From Flavobacterium flavigenum (GTDB lineage: Bacteria > Bacteroidota > Bacteroidia > Flavobacteriales > Flavobacteriaceae): DNA of 64,000 nt. Positions 34,217 to 43,428 of the stretch are shown in pieces (positions within the stretch are counted from its first letter, which is position 1; every line of letters starts with the position of its first letter). The DNA is taken from contig NZ_CP114285.2 in NCBI RefSeq assembly GCF_027111255.2, positions 4,588,001-4,652,000 on the forward strand. Reading direction: 5' to 3'. The notes under the pieces are model-generated. The model did not search any database. It was not told where the DNA came from and saw only the letters and a program-made list of their open reading frames with translations. The position numbers and the translations under genes were made by a program.

Positions 34217-37018
34217 TTGAAGACTAAGTTTTGCTTTCTGTATTTTTTGATTTCTGTAAGTCTGTTTTCTCAGGAATTACCGCCAATTGTAAAATATCCT
34301 TCGACTGTTCATGGTGCAGGAAATCAAAGTTGGATGATTGCACAGGACGAGCAAAACATAATGTATTTTGCCAATAATGAAGGACTTTTAGAATATAATG
34401 GAACAAATTGGGAGTTATATTCAACGCCAAACGAAACCATAATGCGATCGGTAAAAGTAATCGATAATAAAGTTTATACAGGTTGCTACATGAATTTTGG
34501 TTACTGGACAAGACAGTCAAATGGTAAGTTAAAATATATTTCACTTAGCGACAAAATCAAAAATAAAATTCTGGACGACGAACAATTCTGGAATATTTTA
34601 AAATATGATCAATGGGTATTGTTTCAGTCTTTGAACCGAATTTATATTTACGATACCAAAACAAAAAGATTCAAAATTATTGCGCCTAAAAATGGTGTTG
34701 TAAAATCATTTTGTATTAAAAATTCGATTTTTTACCAAACCACAAATGAGGGGCTGTTCGAAATCGAAGAAGGAAAAGGAAAATTGATTTCAGAGCATCC
34801 TATTCTGAAAAAAAATACAATTGTAAATGTTTTTGCAGTTGATGACGGCTTACTGATTCTGACACAATTAGGCGGATTTTATAAACTTGCTGGTACAGTT
34901 TTAACTCCTTTTAAAACAGAAGTAGATTCACAGATAAAATCAGGATTTGTGTATAGCAGCCAGAAACTTCATGACGGCAGTTATGCTTTAGGAACTGTTT
35001 CTGATGGGGTTTTTATTTTATCGGATTCAGGAAAACAAAATTATCATATTTCGCAGAGTAAAGGATTGAGTAATAATACCGCTTTGTCTTTGTTTGAAGA
35101 TAAGGATCAGAATGTTTGGATTGGTCTTGATAACGGAATTAATTGTATAAACTTACAGACTCCTGTTCATAGTTTTACAGACGATACTGGAGTATTAGGA
35201 ACTGTTTATGCTTCAATTGTAAACAACGGAATATTATATGTAGGCACTAATCAGGGATTGTTTTGTAAAAGATACCAAAGTAATGAAGATTTTCAGTTTG
35301 TAAAGGGTACAAAAGGGCAAGTCTGGTCATTATTTGAATATGATAATACTCTTTTTTGCGGTCATGATTCAGGTACTTTTATTGTAGAAAATACTTCGGC
35401 AAGAAATATTTTCAGGAATTCAGGAACATGGAAATTTGAGCCTGTGCCAAATCATAAAAATATATTGCTTCAGGGAAATTACTACGGGATTTCAGTTTTA
35501 GAGAAAATTAATAATCAATGGCAATTTAAAAACAAAATTGAAGGTTTTAATTATTCGTCGCGTTATTTTGAAATTACTCCAGACCAGGAAATTTATATAA
35601 GTCATGAATACAAGGGGGTTTTTAGGATCAAAACCGATTATTCTTTTTCAAAGTCAATAGATTTTTATGCCTATTCTTCTCCCAAAAAAGGAAAAAATGC
35701 AAGTCTTACAAAATTTAATAATGCGATATATTATGCATACAAAGATGGAATTTTCAAATTGAATTCAGTTACAAAACAATTTGAAAAAGATAAATTGCTG
35801 AGTTCTATTTTTGAGAAAGACCAATATACGTCGGGTAAACTGATTGTTGACAAATCGAATAAAATCTGGTTGTTTTCTAAGAACTATATTCATTATTTTT
35901 CTGCCAGTAAGTTAAGTCATCAGTTAAAACAAAATATTATTCCAATTCCTTCATCCTTAACAAATTCTATGCTGGGTTTTGAAAATATTACTCAAATTTC
36001 AAAGTCAGCTTATTTAATAGGGACTACAGATGGTTATTACACGCTTAATATTGATGATTTAAGTTTTAAAAATTATACAGTTTCTATTTCGGAGATTTTA
36101 GTTAATAAACAGAATCAAACTTTAAAAAATGTAGCTTTAAATGAAGAAAGGAGTTTCAAATCGAATGAAAACAACATTACATTAAGTTATACAGTTCCGG
36201 AATACAATAAGTATATTAATTCGGAATACCAGTATTTATTAGAAGGTTTTCAGAATGAGTGGAGTGAATGGAGTACAAAATCTTCTGTGAATTTTAAAAA
36301 TTTATCTCCGGGTAAATATACATTCAGAGTCCGCGCAAAATATGCTAATACACTTTTGCAGAATACAGCTACTTATACTTTTATAGTTTTAAAGCCTTGG
36401 TATTTAACTAATCTGGCTTGTTTTATTTATTTGTTGCTGCTTGTCGTAATTGGTTATTTTATTAATAAAGCATACCGAAACTTTTATCAAAAGCAAAAAG
36501 AGAAGCTAATAGAAGAAAATAATCTATTATTAGAAATCAAGGAACTCGAAAACGAACAGCAGTTAATGAAACTCAGAAACGAACAATTATCTCAGGATGT
36601 AGATAATAAAAACAGGGAATTAGCGGTTTCAACAATGAGTCTCAATAGTAAGAACGAACTTTTAGCATTTATTAAAGAAGATTTAAAGAAAACGGCTCAG
36701 GATGATAATAGAAACATCAAATCCGTTATCAGAACTATAAATGACAATATTACTGAGGAAGATTCCTGGAAAGTCTTTAAAGAAGCTTTTGATAATGCCG
36801 ACAAGGACTTTCTAAAAAGAATAAAACAGCTACATCCCTTACTTACTCCTAATGATTTGAGGTTGTGCGCTTACCTGCGACTGAATCTTTCTTCAAAAGA
36901 AATCGCACCATTATTTAATATTTCGGTTCGAAGTGTTGAAATAAAAAGATATCGTCTACGCAAAAAAATGTATTTGCAGCATGAAATTGGTTTAGTAGAA
37001 TATATTTTATCTGTATAG
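34217..37018 (+). CDS. Membrane-spanning propeller regulator with LuxR-type HTH (PUL regulator)
   Basis: A 933-residue one-protein sensor-regulator. A signal sequence (about 1-18) leads to a periplasmic beta-propeller of 'two-component regulator propeller' repeats (about 25-620), for example SLFEDKDQNVWIGLDNGINC. A Y_Y_Y (triple tyrosine) domain (about 640-725) follows, then one membrane helix (about 728-750) and a coiled coil (750-810). The cytoplasmic C terminus (about 870-933) is LuxR-like, with LTPNDLRLCAYLRLNLSSKE and SVRSVEIKRYRLRKKM. There is no kinase or receiver domain, so it differs from hybrid HTCS regulators. Placed 242 bases before susC, it probably detects glucan oligosaccharides and switches on the locus. 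The start is TTG at 34217. Confidence 0.88.
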   Translation: MKTKFCFLYFLISVSLFSQELPPIVKYPSTVHGAGNQSWMIAQDEQNIMYFANNEGLLEYNGTNWELYSTPNETIMRSVKVIDNKVYTGCYMNFGYWTRQSNGKLKYISLSDKIKNKILDDEQFWNILKYDQWVLFQSLNRIYIYDTKTKRFKIIAPKNGVVKSFCIKNSIFYQTTNEGLFEIEEGKGKLISEHPILKKNTIVNVFAVDDGLLILTQLGGFYKLAGTVLTPFKTEVDSQIKSGFVYSSQKLHDGSYALGTVSDGVFILSDSGKQNYHISQSKGLSNNTALSLFEDKDQNVWIGLDNGINCINLQTPVHSFTDDTGVLGTVYASIVNNGILYVGTNQGLFCKRYQSNEDFQFVKGTKGQVWSLFEYDNTLFCGHDSGTFIVENTSARNIFRNSGTWKFEPVPNHKNILLQGNYYGISVLEKINNQWQFKNKIEGFNYSSRYFEITPDQEIYISHEYKGVFRIKTDYSFSKSIDFYAYSSPKKGKNASLTKFNNAIYYAYKDGIFKLNSVTKQFEKDKLLSSIFEKDQYTSGKLIVDKSNKIWLFSKNYIHYFSASKLSHQLKQNIIPIPSSLTNSMLGFENITQISKSAYLIGTTDGYYTLNIDDLSFKNYTVSISEILVNKQNQTLKNVALNEERSFKSNENNITLSYTVPEYNKYINSEYQYLLEGFQNEWSEWSTKSSVNFKNLSPGKYTFRVRAKYANTLLQNTATYTFIVLKPWYLTNLACFIYLLLLVVIGYFINKAYRNFYQKQKEKLIEENNLLLEIKELENEQQLMKLRNEQLSQDVDNKNRELAVSTMSLNSKNELLAFIKEDLKKTAQDDNRNIKSVIRTINDNITEEDSWKVFKEAFDNADKDFLKRIKQLHPLLTPNDLRLCAYLRLNLSSKEIAPLFNISVRSVEIKRYRLRKKMYLQHEIGLVEYILSV

Positions 37019-37052
37019 TAAACCTAAAGCATCCTACAAACACCTATACATT

Positions 37053-37197
37053 ACCTCAACATTTGCCTTTTATTGTGAATTATACACTTATTTGTTAAAA
37101 AAATTAACATTTGTGATTGGGTATTCAATGAAGGTGTTTTTTGAGGTATTTGTATTTTAAATCTTGATTTTTTACGATGTATGTTTTTTGTTGAGGT
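37053..37197. promoter_or_regulatory. Candidate operator motifs upstream of susC
   Basis: The spacer between regulator and susC holds three copies of an 'ACCTCAA' motif: ACCTCAAC at 37053-37060, its complement-oriented TTGAGGTA at 37141-37148, and GTTGAGGT at 37190-37197. The last two sit in similar contexts (TTTTTTGAGGTATTT and TTTTTTGTTGAGGTTATT). They could be binding sites for the adjacent HTH regulator. No exact TAnnTTTG promoter was found here. Speculative. Confidence 0.3.
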
Positions 37198-37260
37198 TAT
37201 TTTTATCTTATTGTTAAAGAGATACAATAATTTTATCATTCAATAAAAAACTAACTAAAT

Positions 37261-40200
37261 ATGAAACCAAAATTATTATTAATAGTATTGTTACTATTTA
37301 CCTCTTTTGCGTTTTCGCAGGCTTTTGATGTAAATGGTACAGTACTGGATGCATCAGGTATGTCGCTGCCAGGTGTAAATGTAAAAGTTAAAAGTTCGTC
37401 ACAAAGTACCACAACAGATTTTGACGGTTCTTTTAAATTATCAGGTCTCTCAAAAGGAACTATAATCGTTTTAAGTTACATCGGTTTTCGAACCCAAGAG
37501 GTTTCTGTATCGGATAACAAAATAACTGTAAAAATGAGCGATGATGCAAAGTCATTGGATGAAGTTGTGGTAATTGGTTATGGTTCACAGAAAAAGAGAG
37601 ACCTTACCGGATCAGTAGGTTTAGTTGACAGCAAAACTATTGAAGCCTTAAAACCTGTAAAAGTAGAGCAGGCTTTACAAGGAACTGTTTCAGGAGTTAA
37701 TGTAACGAGCCAGTCAGGAGCGCCTGGAGCTGGGTTGGACATTCGTATACGTGGTATTGCGACTAATGGAGAAAATAAGCCAACTGCAATTATTGATGGT
37801 TATGTTGGAGATTTAAGTTTACTTAATCCAGGTGATATCGAGACTATTACTGTTTTGAAAGATGCGCAGGCTGCTATTTACGGAACTATTGGGGCAAATG
37901 GGGTTATATTGATTACCACTAAAATGGGTAAAAGAAACTCAAAAGCTAAGCTTTCATATAACACGTATACAGGATTTCAGGAAACTTCAAGAAAACTTCC
38001 TACTTTAAATGCTACAGAATATGTTCTTTTATTAAATGAAAGTTATGCTAATGCGGGACAGGGAATTAAATATCCAAATGTAAATGGTTTTGGAAAAGGG
38101 ACAGATTGGCAAGAGGAGATTTTTGGAAAAGGAGTGCCAATTATCAATCATGATTTATCTATTTCGGGAGGTTCTGAGAAAATTAATTATTCGGTAAGCG
38201 GATCACACCTTGACCAGGAAGGAATTGTTGGTGGAGAGAAATCTGGTTTTCTAAGAAATACTGCAAGAGTTGCAATAGGGGGTGATGTGTCTGATAGATT
38301 AAAGTTTAAGACTAATGTTATTTATACCTATTTTACAAGAAAGACATTGAATGAAAATGGACTGGGTTCTGTTCTTTTTAATGCATTAAATATTCCTGCT
38401 ACAATAAGTCCTTATGATGCAAATGGTAATTTTACTATAATTCCACGTGATGGTTTAGGAAATGAGATTATTAATCCATTAGCGCAAATTGCTAATACAT
38501 ATAACAATTATAACTATAAGAAAATCAATGGGAATTTTGGTTTGGATTATAAGATTTTCAAAGGTTTTGTACTTTCTGGAAATATTGGTTTTAACACTTC
38601 AAATAGTGAGTATAAAAATTTTGCAAAACAAGTAAGTTATGGGGATAAAGTATTTGATGTAAAACAAAGCTCTGTAACACAGGGAGCCGTAAATGATAAT
38701 GACTATTCATTCGATCTTTATGGTACCTATAGCAAACAAATAGGTGAAAATCACAATTTAGTTGGAACGGTTGGTACTACAGTTTTTAAGACCTGGGGTA
38801 ACGGACTCTCAGCTACAGGCTATGATGTACCTTATAATTCATGGGAATTTGCAGATCTTAGTTTGATAACAACTATTCCAAAAGTTTTGACTAACGGATC
38901 TTATAATTATGACCAAAGAAGATTGTCTTATTTTGGGAGAGTACAATACGATTATAAAGGTAAATATTTGTTGTCTGGTATGATCAGACGAGATGCCTCT
39001 ACAAAATTTGGTCCGGATAATAAAATAGCATATTTTCCTTCTTTTACCGGAGGCTGGGTTGTTTCTGATGAAAATTTCTTTGGTAAACCAAAAATAATTA
39101 ATTTCTTGAAATTCAGAGCGAGTTACGGTACTTTAGGAAATGATCAGATTGGAGATTATCGCTATTTGAGCCAGCTTTCAGGAGAGGCAACGTATGTTTT
39201 TAATGATGAATTGGTTAGCGGCAGGGCTGAAGGTGTATTGGCAAACCCGAATGTTAAATGGGAAGAAGCCAAAAAATTTGATGTTGGTGTCGATATGAAA
39301 TTATTAGATAATAAAATTTCTGTTGTTGCTGATTATTTTATTGATACCAGAAAAGATTTATTAATACCTGGTATTGCAGTTACGGGTATTGGAGGTATAG
39401 GTGCTCCTGGTGCTGGTGCTCCAACTATAAATGCGGGTACAGTGCGGAATTCAGGTATTGAATTTGCGGTAGAGTACAAAGAAAAATTTTCTGATGCTTT
39501 TTCAATGAGCGTTGCTTATAATGTAACTTTCCTTAAAAATGAAGTACTTGAAGTAAATAACGAAACTCATTATATAGAAAGAGGTGCTTTTTCTGTAGGT
39601 CAGCAAGCCCCGACAAGAATGGAGGAAGGAAAACCAATTGGCTATTTTTATGGATATAAAACAGATGGTATTTTTCAAAACCAGGCCGAAGTTGATGCTC
39701 ATCCTTCACAACTGGCATTAGGGGCAAATGCAGCTCCTGGTGATTTGAGATTTGTAGATGTAAATGGAGACGGTCTCTTAGATAGTAAAGACAGAACCAA
39801 TATCGGGGATCAGATACCTGCTGCAACTATGGGTTTCAATGTACAAATGAATTACAAGAATTTTGATTTTGCAGTTTATACCTATGCATCTGTAGGTAAT
39901 GATTTAATAAGAAATTACGAGAGAAATCTTTCTGATGTTAACCATTTAAATTATGTATTAGACAGATGGACTGGTGAAGGGACTTCTAATTCAACACCTA
40001 GAGTAACAACAGGAGCTACAGCAAATAGCATATTCTCTGATTATTATGTTGAGGATGCTTCTTACCTGAGAATTCAAAACTTGCAAATTGGTTATACGTT
40101 AGACTCTAAAGTGACCCAAAAAGCCGGTATTACAAAACTCAGATTATATGTTGGGGCTAATAATCTTTACACCTTTACCAAATATAAAGGTTTTGATCCT

Positions 40201-40296
40201 GGAGCTTCTACCGGAGATCCTATCGCGGGAGGAATTGATTACGGTTTTTATCCTATACCAAGAACCTATCAATTAGGACTAAATCTTAACTTTTAA
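37261..40296 (+). CDS. SusC-type TonB-dependent transporter
   Basis: A 1011-residue outer-membrane transporter. Signal peptide (1-19), a carboxypeptidase-regulatory-like beta-sandwich domain (about 22-100, DVNGTVLDASGMSLPGVNV), the SusC-family linker DEVVVIGYGSQKKRDLTGSV, a plug domain (about 115-225) and a 22-strand barrel to the C terminus, ending NLNF. It should import oligosaccharides, energised by TonB, with SusD acting as lid. It is followed by susD at 11 bases. Its substrate is inferred as beta-1,3-glucan from the two GH16 genes downstream. Confidence 0.96.
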   Translation: MKPKLLLIVLLLFTSFAFSQAFDVNGTVLDASGMSLPGVNVKVKSSSQSTTTDFDGSFKLSGLSKGTIIVLSYIGFRTQEVSVSDNKITVKMSDDAKSLDEVVVIGYGSQKKRDLTGSVGLVDSKTIEALKPVKVEQALQGTVSGVNVTSQSGAPGAGLDIRIRGIATNGENKPTAIIDGYVGDLSLLNPGDIETITVLKDAQAAIYGTIGANGVILITTKMGKRNSKAKLSYNTYTGFQETSRKLPTLNATEYVLLLNESYANAGQGIKYPNVNGFGKGTDWQEEIFGKGVPIINHDLSISGGSEKINYSVSGSHLDQEGIVGGEKSGFLRNTARVAIGGDVSDRLKFKTNVIYTYFTRKTLNENGLGSVLFNALNIPATISPYDANGNFTIIPRDGLGNEIINPLAQIANTYNNYNYKKINGNFGLDYKIFKGFVLSGNIGFNTSNSEYKNFAKQVSYGDKVFDVKQSSVTQGAVNDNDYSFDLYGTYSKQIGENHNLVGTVGTTVFKTWGNGLSATGYDVPYNSWEFADLSLITTIPKVLTNGSYNYDQRRLSYFGRVQYDYKGKYLLSGMIRRDASTKFGPDNKIAYFPSFTGGWVVSDENFFGKPKIINFLKFRASYGTLGNDQIGDYRYLSQLSGEATYVFNDELVSGRAEGVLANPNVKWEEAKKFDVGVDMKLLDNKISVVADYFIDTRKDLLIPGIAVTGIGGIGAPGAGAPTINAGTVRNSGIEFAVEYKEKFSDAFSMSVAYNVTFLKNEVLEVNNETHYIERGAFSVGQQAPTRMEEGKPIGYFYGYKTDGIFQNQAEVDAHPSQLALGANAAPGDLRFVDVNGDGLLDSKDRTNIGDQIPAATMGFNVQMNYKNFDFAVYTYASVGNDLIRNYERNLSDVNHLNYVLDRWTGEGTSNSTPRVTTGATANSIFSDYYVEDASYLRIQNLQIGYTLDSKVTQKAGITKLRLYVGANNLYTFTKYKGFDPGASTGDPIAGGIDYGFYPIPRTYQLGLNLNF

Positions 40297-40307
40297 TTTT
40301 TGTCAAA

Positions 40308-41795
40308 ATGAAAAAATATACACTAATATTTCTTTTAACAGGAATACTGTTTACCACAGTTTTTATTTCTTGCTCTGATGATTTTGTAGAAACCAAACCA
40401 CAATATTCAATAGATTCAGAAAATTATTTTAACTCAAAAGCAGATTATGATCAGGCTTTAGTTGCCGCTTATGACATACTTCAATCTACATATGTAAATG
40501 TTTTATTAGGAGAAATTGCGTCTGACAATACTTTGGCTGGAGGTGAAAGTCCTACTGATGTGGTGGGTTTTCAACAAGTAGATGATATGATTCATACGCC
40601 GGTAAACAGCAATTTACATGATATATGGAACTGGATGTTCGCCGGAGTGCAAAGAACAAATTATATTCTTGAGTTTAAGGATAAAACAGATTTTGAAGGA
40701 AAAACACAACTCCTTGCAGAAACCCGTTTTCTTAGAGCATACTACCAATTTGAATTAGTAAAATGGTTTGGTGGTATCCCTATGAAGGGCGATGCAAGAT
40801 TTAAATTAGGAGATGAAACTAAAATTCCGCGTTCTTCAGTAGCAGAAGTATACGCTTCAATAGAATCTGATTTAATTTACGCAATAGCAAACTTATCTCC
40901 AACCACAACTCAAAAGGGAAGAGTCACCAAAGGAGCTGCACAGGCTTTGTTAGGCAAAGCTTACTTATATCAGGATAAGTTTGTACAGGCAGCCACGACA
41001 TTAGAAAGTTTAATTAGTACTTCTCCTTATTCTTTGGTAACAGATTATAATTCAATATTCGAGATGGAAGGGGAAAACGGACCTGAATCTGTATTTGAAA
41101 TACAATATACAGATGTTGAAGGTGCCGGATTCGGATGTTTACAATGTAGTGAAGGGAATGTAGCAGTTGGTTTCAGTGGCATACGTGGTTATGAAGGGCC
41201 GCTTTTTACTTCAGGATTCAGTTTTAATATTCCAACTCAGGAAAGTGCAGATGCTTTTGAAGTTGGAGATAAACGTAAAGATGTAGCTATATTAGATATA
41301 AAAGCGTGGGCAGCAGCAAACACGGGTGTTAAATATGGTAAAGGGAATGAAGATACAGGATTTTTTAACCGAAAATATTTGCCAAGAAAAAGAAGCGCTA
41401 ATGCAGCCGGAGATTTGAATTTAACTAATCCAAACAATTACAGGGCAATCCGTTATGCAGACGTTTTATTAATGGCTGCCGAGGCTTATAACAGAGGAGG
41501 AATTGATGATGGTAAAGCAAGGACATATCTGAATGAAGTTAGAAAACGTGCTTTTGGAGATAATAATCACAATATATCAGCATCAGGAGCCGCATTGACC
41601 GATTTTATTTGGGCAGAAAGAAGATTAGAGCTTTTTGGAGAAGGACATCGTTTCTTCGACTTAGTGAGAACAGGCAAAGCAGTTGGAACAATTCCTGGTT
41701 TTCAAAAAGACAAAAACGAATTATTTCCGATTCCAATTGAAGAAATTCAATTTGCAGCAGGAAACTGGCAACAAAATCCGGGATATACTAAATAA
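40308..41795 (+). CDS. SusD/RagB family surface glycan-binding lipoprotein
   Basis: A 495-residue lipoprotein; the signal ends TVFISC followed by SDDF, a typical surface-export context of acidic residues. The RagB/SusD fold is shown by the N-terminal TPR-like region (FLRAYYQFELVKWFGGIPM) and the C-terminal motifs YRAIRYADVLLMAAEAYNR, ERRLELFGEGHRFFDLVRTG and FPIPIEEIQ. It forms the lid on the SusC channel and binds the glycan. Start 11 bases after susC. Confidence 0.96.
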   Translation: MKKYTLIFLLTGILFTTVFISCSDDFVETKPQYSIDSENYFNSKADYDQALVAAYDILQSTYVNVLLGEIASDNTLAGGESPTDVVGFQQVDDMIHTPVNSNLHDIWNWMFAGVQRTNYILEFKDKTDFEGKTQLLAETRFLRAYYQFELVKWFGGIPMKGDARFKLGDETKIPRSSVAEVYASIESDLIYAIANLSPTTTQKGRVTKGAAQALLGKAYLYQDKFVQAATTLESLISTSPYSLVTDYNSIFEMEGENGPESVFEIQYTDVEGAGFGCLQCSEGNVAVGFSGIRGYEGPLFTSGFSFNIPTQESADAFEVGDKRKDVAILDIKAWAAANTGVKYGKGNEDTGFFNRKYLPRKRSANAAGDLNLTNPNNYRAIRYADVLLMAAEAYNRGGIDDGKARTYLNEVRKRAFGDNNHNISASGAALTDFIWAERRLELFGEGHRFFDLVRTGKAVGTIPGFQKDKNELFPIPIEEIQFAAGNWQQNPGYTK

Positions 41796-41803
41796 CATCA
41801 ATT

Positions 41804-43417
41804 ATGAAAAAGATACATTTTATTATAAGTTTTTTCGTTTTGACAGTCCTGATGGGGTGTGCAAGCGATAACAGCGATATTGATTTGGATGGTATAGCAG
41901 CGCCGGAAAATATATCAGCTTTGACCACGGTAACGCAGGATAATTCAGGAAAAGTTACTTTTTTACCTAAAGGAGAAGGAGCAACACAATACAAAGTTGA
42001 TTTTGGTGATGGAAGTGCTGTTTCAGAATATATTTCGCCGGGAGCTACCGTGACACATGCATATGCGGAAGGCGTTTATACAGCTAAAATTATAGCGATG
42101 GGATTAAATGGAAAAACTACTGAAGCAGCTCAGCAAGTAGTAGTTTCCTTTAAAGCTCCGGAAAATTTAGTAGTAGTTGTAACCAATGATCTATCAGTGT
42201 CTAAAAAGCTAACAGTTACAGCCTCTGCTAATTATGCTTTGTTTTATGACGTTTATTTTGGAGAAGCAGGAAAACCAGATCCAATTTCGGCAAATAACGG
42301 TGAATCGGTTTCATATACGTACCAAAATGCAGGAGTGTATACCATTCGTGTGGTTTCAAAAAGTGCTGCCGTTAAAACTACAGAATATACAACTGAGGTT
42401 ACTGCCAAACTGGTTCTTAATCCAACAACATCAGCTCCGGCTCCGCCAAACAGACAAGCTGGAGATGTGATTTCTATTTACAGTTCTAAATATACTAATG
42501 TAGCAGGAACTGTTTTCTATCCGAATTGGGGGCAATCTACTACTTTGACAGAATTTGATTTAGCAGGAGATAAAATGCTGAATTATAATAACCTGAATTA
42601 TCAGGGGATTGCATTGGCAGATGGTGTAACTATTGATGTAACCGGAATGGAATTTTTTCATATGGATGTATGGACAGCAGATTTAGATAAAATCGAAACA
42701 TTCTTAATTAGTAAAACGAATGGAGAAAAGCCAGTAGCAAAAAACTTGACAGCGAATGCATGGACAAGTATTGATATTCCTATTTCGGCATTTACAAGTC
42801 AGAATTTAACTGTTGCAGATATTTTTCAATTGAAACTGGTTGGAACCCCGGCAGGAAAAAATGTTTATATAGATAATATTTATTTCTACAAAACAGCTGC
42901 TCAGTCCGTACAATTGCCTCTTGATTTCGAATCAGCTAGCTTAACTTATGCCTGGGGAGGTTTTGGAGACTCAGGTTTTGGACCAATTCCCGTTTCAGTT
43001 GTTACAAATCCTGATAAAACCGGCGCTAATGTATCTAATAAGGTAGTTAAAATTGAGAAAACATCCGGAGCTCAGGTTTGGGCGGGTGCAAGTCTTAATT
43101 TAGAAAATACAATCGATTTCACTAAAGGTACTACTGTAAAAGTAACTGTGTGGTCTCCTAAAGTTGGTGCTGATATTTTATACAAAATGGAAGTTTCTAC
43201 CTCTCCAAAAGACGGAAATGGAAATCCAACGATATTTTTCGAAGCGCATGCAACCACCACAACAGCAAATGCATGGCAGGTATTAACTTTTGACCTCACT
43301 ACAGCGCCAAATTTTAGTACAGCAAATAAATACGACCGAGTAATTTTGTTTCCGGACTTTGGGCAAATGGGGACAGGTTCGACCTATTACTTCGATGATA
43401 TAAAACAATCCAATTAA
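41804..43417 (+). CDS. PKD-domain surface glycan-binding lipoprotein
   Basis: A 537-residue lipoprotein (lipobox VLMGC, then ASDNSDID) in the SusE/F position, 8 bases after susD. A PKD domain (about 35-105, with YKVDFGDGS and VTHAYAEGVY) is followed by a second PKD-like domain (about 110-200). Two beta-sandwich modules follow (about 220-365 and 370-537). Each has a DFxxASLTYAWGGFG or VTGMEFFHMDVWT pattern typical of carbohydrate-binding folds. It is probably the surface glycan-binding protein of the locus, holding laminarin-like glucan for the neighbouring GH16. No catalytic motif is visible. Confidence 0.82.
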   Translation: MKKIHFIISFFVLTVLMGCASDNSDIDLDGIAAPENISALTTVTQDNSGKVTFLPKGEGATQYKVDFGDGSAVSEYISPGATVTHAYAEGVYTAKIIAMGLNGKTTEAAQQVVVSFKAPENLVVVVTNDLSVSKKLTVTASANYALFYDVYFGEAGKPDPISANNGESVSYTYQNAGVYTIRVVSKSAAVKTTEYTTEVTAKLVLNPTTSAPAPPNRQAGDVISIYSSKYTNVAGTVFYPNWGQSTTLTEFDLAGDKMLNYNNLNYQGIALADGVTIDVTGMEFFHMDVWTADLDKIETFLISKTNGEKPVAKNLTANAWTSIDIPISAFTSQNLTVADIFQLKLVGTPAGKNVYIDNIYFYKTAAQSVQLPLDFESASLTYAWGGFGDSGFGPIPVSVVTNPDKTGANVSNKVVKIEKTSGAQVWAGASLNLENTIDFTKGTTVKVTVWSPKVGADILYKMEVSTSPKDGNGNPTIFFEAHATTTTANAWQVLTFDLTTAPNFSTANKYDRVILFPDFGQMGTGSTYYFDDIKQSN

Positions 43418-43428
43418 ATTAAGAAATC

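Noticed and set aside
37019..37260. Consensus promoter for susC
   Set aside because: Several TTTG stretches occur but none has TA at the required position with TTG at 19-21 bases; only motif repeats were recorded.
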